The notes under the pieces: generated by a model | Seen by the model: only the letters and a program-made list of their open reading frames with translations | Told to the model about the DNA's origin: nothing | The model's database searches: none | Assembly (NCBI RefSeq): GCF_020809045.1 | Contig: NZ_CP078079.1 | Location: 3,286,001 to 3,350,000, forward strand | DNA length: 64,000 bases | Direction: 5' to 3' | Source of the DNA: Pseudarthrobacter sp. L1SW | GTDB taxonomy: Bacteria > Actinomycetota > Actinomycetes > Actinomycetales > Micrococcaceae | Position numbers and translations under genes: made by a program | Shown: piece after piece, positions 60,470 to 64,000 of the stretch | Layout: every line of letters starts with the position of its first letter | Numbering within the stretch: position 1 is the stretch's first letter

Positions 60470-61654
60470 CTACTTCTGGATGCACTGCCCGGCAGACACG
60501 GGGGCACTCAACGACGCCGCCTGTGTGGCCACGGGGTTCAGGTCATCCATGGTGATGGCAAATCCCATGTCCGTGTCCGAGGTGGCCTTGGCGAAGATCA
60601 CCCCTGCCACTTGCCCCCCGGTGGTCAGCAGCGGGCCGCCCGAGTTCCCGGGCTGCACGTCCCCGGCCAGGCGGTAGATCTCCTCCGGGGACGCGTTGTT
60701 GCCGTAGATGTCAGGCACCATCACCGTGGTGATGTCCTGGACCGTGGCGGGCTTGGACTGGAAAGGGCCGCCGTGGGGGTAGCCGGCAAAGGCGGCGGGG
60801 CTGCCGTTGGGCAGGTCCGCGCTCAGTGCCAGCGGATCCGCGGGGAGGTTGTCCACGGCGAGCACCGCGAGGTCATGCTTGGTGTCGAAGTAGACGACGC
60901 GCCCGGGCATCGCCCCGCCGTCGGGCAGTTCCACCACCGGCTCCGACACGCCCGCCACAACATGCGCGTTGGTGACCACCCGGTCCGTGGAAACCACAAA
61001 CCCGGTGCCTGTCTGGTTCTGGCCGCACTGGTAGGCGGTGCCCGCGATCCTGAGCACGGAACCGGCGGCGCGGTTGAGGGCGGGTGTATCGGTGCTGGCG
61101 TTCGGCACCGGCACCGCCGGCCCCTGTTCCAGGCCCTCAAGCAGTGTGGGAATGCCGTTGCCGATCACTGTGGAGCGAAGCTGCGCCATAGTGGCCTTGA
61201 CGGGGTCCGGGGTCAGGCCATCGATAAAGCGGATGACCTTTGATTCAGCCAACTGCTGGGACACAAGCGGCACGCCCAGGGAGCTGATGCTGAAGGCCAG
61301 CATGGACATCACCAGCGCGGAAACCACCACGTTGACGGCTCCGCCGATCAGGCGGTCCACCGCGCGCAGGGGCCGGATCCGCACCGCGCCGCGGATATGC
61401 CGGCCCGCCATTGTCCCCAGGCCATGTCCCAGGACCACCAGTACGACGGCGGCTGCCACAATGGCGGTCAGCCTCCATCCGGAGTCCTGGACAAAGTCGC
61501 TCACCAGGGGAACTGCAAAAAAGGCTGCCACTGCTCCGGCAGCAAAGCCCGCAATACCGCCGGCTGTCACCAGGAAACCGTTGCGCAGGCCGTAAACCAG
61601 ATAGGACAGCAACGCCAGGATCAGGACCAGGTCCAGGACAGTCAAGCCGACCAC
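60470..61654 (-). CDS. marP: MarP-like membrane serine protease (CvpA domain plus trypsin-like domain)
   Basis: 394 aa. The N-terminal ~150 residues hold four membrane helices of CvpA type. The external protease domain has His in VTNAHVV, Asp in KHDLAVL and Ser in PGNSGGPL. Cys in AYQCGQ and in the last residues (GQCIQK) correspond to the regulatory disulfide of M. tuberculosis MarP, a periplasmic protease needed for acid resistance. The start is GTG 61654. It diverges from crp by 251 bp. Orthology also rests on neighbourhood. Confidence 0.88.
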   Translation of the reverse strand: MVGLTVLDLVLILALLSYLVYGLRNGFLVTAGGIAGFAAGAVAAFFAVPLVSDFVQDSGWRLTAIVAAAVVLVVLGHGLGTMAGRHIRGAVRIRPLRAVDRLIGGAVNVVVSALVMSMLAFSISSLGVPLVSQQLAESKVIRFIDGLTPDPVKATMAQLRSTVIGNGIPTLLEGLEQGPAVPVPNASTDTPALNRAAGSVLRIAGTAYQCGQNQTGTGFVVSTDRVVTNAHVVAGVSEPVVELPDGGAMPGRVVYFDTKHDLAVLAVDNLPADPLALSADLPNGSPAAFAGYPHGGPFQSKPATVQDITTVMVPDIYGNNASPEEIYRLAGDVQPGNSGGPLLTTGGQVAGVIFAKATSDTDMGFAITMDDLNPVATQAASLSAPVSAGQCIQK

Positions 61655-61905
61655 TGAGGCTCCTTATTAAGCAGTTGAAACCCCATTCTAATGTTGGACG
61701 CTGACAATATTCTGGACAGCTCCCCGCCCTGCTGGCCCTCGGCAGTCCCCTAGCCCGCCGCCTTCCATGCCATCCGCGATTGGTCCGGACCGGCCGTTCC
61801 GGCCCTGCATCAGGGCGTTTTGACTGCCAAGTTCGTCACAGAACCTTGAAAATTCTGAAACAATGGCACAAGCGCCACAGCCGACACTTTTATTCAGGAG
61901 ATTTC

Positions 61906-62583
61906 ATGGACATCGAGGTACTGCGCCGAGCACCCCTTTTCGCCACGCTCGACGACGACGCATTCCGTCTGCTGACGGACGAGCTCACCGAGGTGGACCT
62001 GTCCCGCGGCGCTTCGGTGTTCCGTGAGGGCGACCAGGGCGACCAGCTTTACTTCATCGTCTCCGGCAAGGTGAAGCTCGGCCGCACCTCACCCGATGGC
62101 CGCGAATCGCTCCTGGCAATCCTGGGCCCGGGTGAACTCTTCGGCGAGATGGCCCTCTTCGATCCAAGCCCGCGCACCGCAACTGCAACCGCCGTCTCGG
62201 AGACCCGCCTTGCGGGCCTCCGGAATGAGAGCCTGAACACACTGCTCCGCACCCGACCCGAGGTCTCCGCACAGTTGCTGCAAGCCTTGGCCCGCCGCCT
62301 GCGCCGCACCAACGATTCGCTGTCCGACCTCGTATTCTCCGATGTTCCCGGCCGCGTTGCCAAGGCCCTGCTTGACCTGGCAGACCGCTTCGGCCGCCCG
62401 GCAACGGACGGTGTCCTGGTGGCCCACGAGCTCACCCAGGAAGAACTCGCCCAGCTGGTCGGTGCGTCCCGCGAAACCGTCAACAAGGCCCTCGCCGAAT
62501 TCGTCCAGCGCGGCTGGCTCCGGCTCGAAGCCCGCGCCGTTGTCATCCTGGACATGCAGCGCCTCCGCCAGCGCTCCCGCTAG
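61906..62583 (+). CDS. crp: Crp/Fnr family cAMP receptor regulator
   Basis: 225 aa. The cyclic-nucleotide domain has the phosphate cassette ELFGEMALFDPSPRTATATA (about residues 78-97). The C-terminal HTH is LTQEELAQLVGASRETVNKA. It is the orthologue of mycobacterial Crp and Corynebacterium GlxR. GGAG lies five bases before the ATG. The 251-bp upstream region holds a degenerate TGnnAnnnnnnTCACA element at 61825-61840 that might give autoregulation. A complex repeat array follows its stop. Confidence 0.93.
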   Translation: MDIEVLRRAPLFATLDDDAFRLLTDELTEVDLSRGASVFREGDQGDQLYFIVSGKVKLGRTSPDGRESLLAILGPGELFGEMALFDPSPRTATATAVSETRLAGLRNESLNTLLRTRPEVSAQLLQALARRLRRTNDSLSDLVFSDVPGRVAKALLDLADRFGRPATDGVLVAHELTQEELAQLVGASRETVNKALAEFVQRGWLRLEARAVVILDMQRLRQRSR

Positions 62584-62621
62584 CACCCCACCGCCCCAGC
62601 CCCGGCCCCGGCCCCGGCCAA

Positions 62622-62818
62622 ACGCTCTCTCACTCGATGCGCTAAAACCACCGACGCTCTCCCACTCGATGCGGTAAAACCACGGACGCTCTCTCACTCG
62701 ATGCGCTAAAACCACGGACGCTCTCTCACTTTCCTCAGGAAAGCGAGAGAGCGTCAGTGGAAAACCAGCGTTAAGTGAGAGAGCGTCCGTGGAAAACCAG
62801 CGTTAAGTGAGAGAGCGT
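62622..62818. repeat. Near-palindromic array of 32-bp repeats between crp and the NUDIX gene
   Basis: Three direct 32-bp units begin at 62622, 62654 and 62686, each starting ACGCTCTCYCACTCGATGCG and ending with an ACCAC element. A 17-bp stem with one mismatch and a 3-nt loop (62718-62754) follows. Then come two 32-bp units in inverted sense (62755-62786 and 62787-62818), each ending GTGAGAGAGCGT. The left and right units share their ends but differ inside (CGATGCGCTAAAA versus the complement of AAAACCAGCGTTAA). There are no unique spacers, so it is not CRISPR. It lies between convergent genes. Confidence 0.9.
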
Positions 62819-62823
62819 CGCAA

Positions 62824-62854
62824 GTGGGCCGGGCTTCGAGCGGGCCCGGCCCAC
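62824..62854 (-). terminator. GC-rich hairpin at the end of the NUDIX gene
   Basis: GTGGGCCGGGC and GCCCGGCCCAC form a perfect 11-bp stem with a 9-nt loop, nine bases past the NUDIX stop. It could end transcription from both sides together with the adjacent array. Confidence 0.7.
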
Positions 62855-62862
62855 CCGCGGAA

Positions 62863-63774
62863 CTACCGCTCGCGCTGGGGGTCGTCCGGGGTTGTCTTGG
62901 CGGCCTCGACTTCGAGCATGAGCTTGCCATCCTCTTCAACCAGGACCGGCTGGTAGACGTGGGCCTTGCGCTTGTAGCTCAGGTAGGCGATGCAGCCGTT
63001 GGCCATGGCCATCTTTTCGAGCATGATTTCGGAGCCCGGGACCAGGAGCTCGCCCAAGGTTCGGCCCACCGTGTTTTCCTGGCCCACCTCATCGCCCAGG
63101 GCGGTGGTATCACGTTCAGCGATCAGGTCGGCAGCATTCACCCAGCGCCCCCAGACGCCCTTGCCGTCCAGCAGGGTGGGCTGTTGGTTCAGGGGCACTG
63201 TGGCCGCGAAGTAGCGGGTGTCGAACCGGCGGTGCGCGAAATCCGGGCTGCGCCAGTTGACCAGGGACTTCAGCAGGTCTGTCCGGACGGACAATCCCCG
63301 CTTTGCCAGGACTTCCGGAAACGTCTTTTCCTGCTCCGCAACGGCAACGCGGGCACGCATCCACTCGGGGGTTGACGTCGCTTCAACCGTACTGGCCATG
63401 TCTGGGCCGGCCAGCAACACACCCGTTTCCTCGAAGAGTTCGCGGATGGCGCCCAGCACGTGTCGCCGCGCCAGTCCGACGTCGTCCGTTCCCATCTGCT
63501 CAGCCCAATGCTGGGGCGAGGGACCCAACCAACCGACCGGATCGTCGTCGGCCGCGTCCAGCGACCCGCCGGGGAAGGCGAGGACGCCCAGCGGCGAGGA
63601 CCCCGGCCGGTAGGCCAGCCAGGTTTCCAGGCCCGTGGGGGAATCGCGCAGGAGGACCACCGAGGAGGCAAGGCGGGCCGCGCGGGGCGTCCGCTCGCCG
63701 TGTTCGAGCCAGCTCTGCGCGGCCCCTTCAAGGTCCTGGGGAAGAGCAAAAAGCCGTCGAGCTAGCTGAGGCAA
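62863..63774 (-). CDS. NUDIX hydrolase
   Basis: 303 aa. The NUDIX motif is split in the usual way, with GVLAFPGGSLDAADDDP and a later AIRELFEETGVLL, separated by an insertion of about 25 residues. This fits the actinobacterial NUDIX proteins that adjoin crp and ridA. The start is TTG 63774, 15 bp after the ridA stop, without a good ribosome-binding site; no better in-frame start exists before the conserved region. The substrate is unknown. Confidence 0.78.
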   Translation of the reverse strand: MPQLARRLFALPQDLEGAAQSWLEHGERTPRAARLASSVVLLRDSPTGLETWLAYRPGSSPLGVLAFPGGSLDAADDDPVGWLGPSPQHWAEQMGTDDVGLARRHVLGAIRELFEETGVLLAGPDMASTVEATSTPEWMRARVAVAEQEKTFPEVLAKRGLSVRTDLLKSLVNWRSPDFAHRRFDTRYFAATVPLNQQPTLLDGKGVWGRWVNAADLIAERDTTALGDEVGQENTVGRTLGELLVPGSEIMLEKMAMANGCIAYLSYKRKAHVYQPVLVEEDGKLMLEVEAAKTTPDDPQRER

Positions 63775-63789
63775 GAGAAACGACCGGTC

Positions 63790-64000
63790 CTAGCTGAATT
63801 CCGCTATGAGTTCGACCTCAACGGGAGAATCGAGCGGCAGCACGGAGACGCCGACGGCGGAACGGGCGTGCTGCCCCGCGTCACCGAGCACGCGCCCCAG
63901 CAATTCCGAGGCGCCGTTGATGACGCCCGGCTGTCCTGTGAAGGACGGATCGGACGAGACGAAACCCACAACTTTGACAATGCGGGTGATCCGGTCAAGG
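63790..64000 (-). CDS. RidA family deaminase (C-terminal part)
   Basis: The last 70 residues of a RidA/YjgF protein, which hydrolyses reactive enamine/imine intermediates. VVGFVSSDPSFTGQPGVIN and ARSAVGVSVLPLDSPVEVEL are typical, with the conserved Arg (in HARSAVGV) and C-terminal Glu. The N-terminal half lies beyond the window. It precedes the NUDIX gene on the same strand by 15 bp, so they are probably cotranscribed. Confidence 0.88.
   Translation of the reverse strand, partial: LDRITRIVKVVGFVSSDPSFTGQPGVINGASELLGRVLGDAGQHARSAVGVSVLPLDSPVEVELIAEFS

Noticed and set aside
61825..61840. Crp site in front of crp
   Set aside because: TGCCAAGTTCGTCACA keeps only one good half; too weak to annotate as a site on its own.
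62622..62818. CRISPR-like regular 32-bp periodicity
   Set aside because: Units abut directly with no unique spacers, half are inverted, and no cas genes are near.

Overview
The window is high-GC actinobacterial chromosome, most likely Arthrobacter/Pseudarthrobacter (Micrococcaceae). This rests on gene content, a Rex/Crp/LldR/LacI regulator set, a mycobacterial-type Tad locus, and the many genes that start 5-7 nt after a TAnnnT -10 box (leaderless transcripts). No rRNA, tRNA, intact IS element, prophage or CRISPR array is visible. Most of the window is ordinary core chromosome.

Layout. 0-2.1 kb: rex (partial), a glutaredoxin, a SerB-like HAD phosphatase, the 32-aa ribosomal protein bS22 and a small excisionase-type HTH protein. 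2.3-3.6 kb: DAHP synthase behind a candidate attenuator whose 19-aa leader peptide carries W-Y-A-Y-F. 3.6-14 kb: a mixed accessory stretch with three decayed genes (LacI, TetR and NAD-epimerase remnants), an SDR whose catalytic Tyr and Lys are replaced, a spore-photoproduct-lyase homologue, a Gfo/Idh/MocA-LacI divergent pair, and an LldR-like/lldD lactate unit with two clear operators. 14-28.8 kb: ArsR-type regulator, acuC, KtrAB-type potassium uptake, proC, ppx, topA, a methyltransferase, two related lipoproteins, trhO and a GNAT. 28.9-36.6 kb: MrfA-like helicase facing a seven-gene Tad-type pilus operon. 36.8-44.2 kb: stand-alone family A DNA polymerase, DUF1508 protein, CoA pyrophosphatase, nth, an unknown membrane protein and acs.

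44.2-59.8 kb is a galactoside-utilisation island. Unit 1 is a LacI regulator, a GH42 beta-galactosidase, two permeases and a binding protein. Unit 2 is a LacI regulator and Gfo/Idh/MocA oxidoreductase diverging from two permeases, a binding protein and a GH36 alpha-galactosidase. Each unit has palindromic candidate operators at its promoter. A DeoR-type regulator sits at the left edge. The sugars released and imported would feed central metabolism, but the exact substrates are not shown by sequence. 60-64 kb returns to core genes: aroQ, marP, crp, a NUDIX hydrolase and ridA (partial).

From memory of the M. tuberculosis map, the flanks match two conserved blocks (ppx-proC-HTH-bS22-serB1-glutaredoxin, and topA-helicase-tad-acs-marP-CoA NUDIX-nth-crp-ridA). 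The galactoside island therefore looks inserted between acs and marP.

The most notable non-coding structures are the DAHP synthase leader, a 197-bp near-palindromic array of 32-bp repeats between crp and the NUDIX gene, and a dispersed AAGTGTCGTT palindrome found as two full copies, one half copy and one decayed copy, mostly at gene 3' ends.
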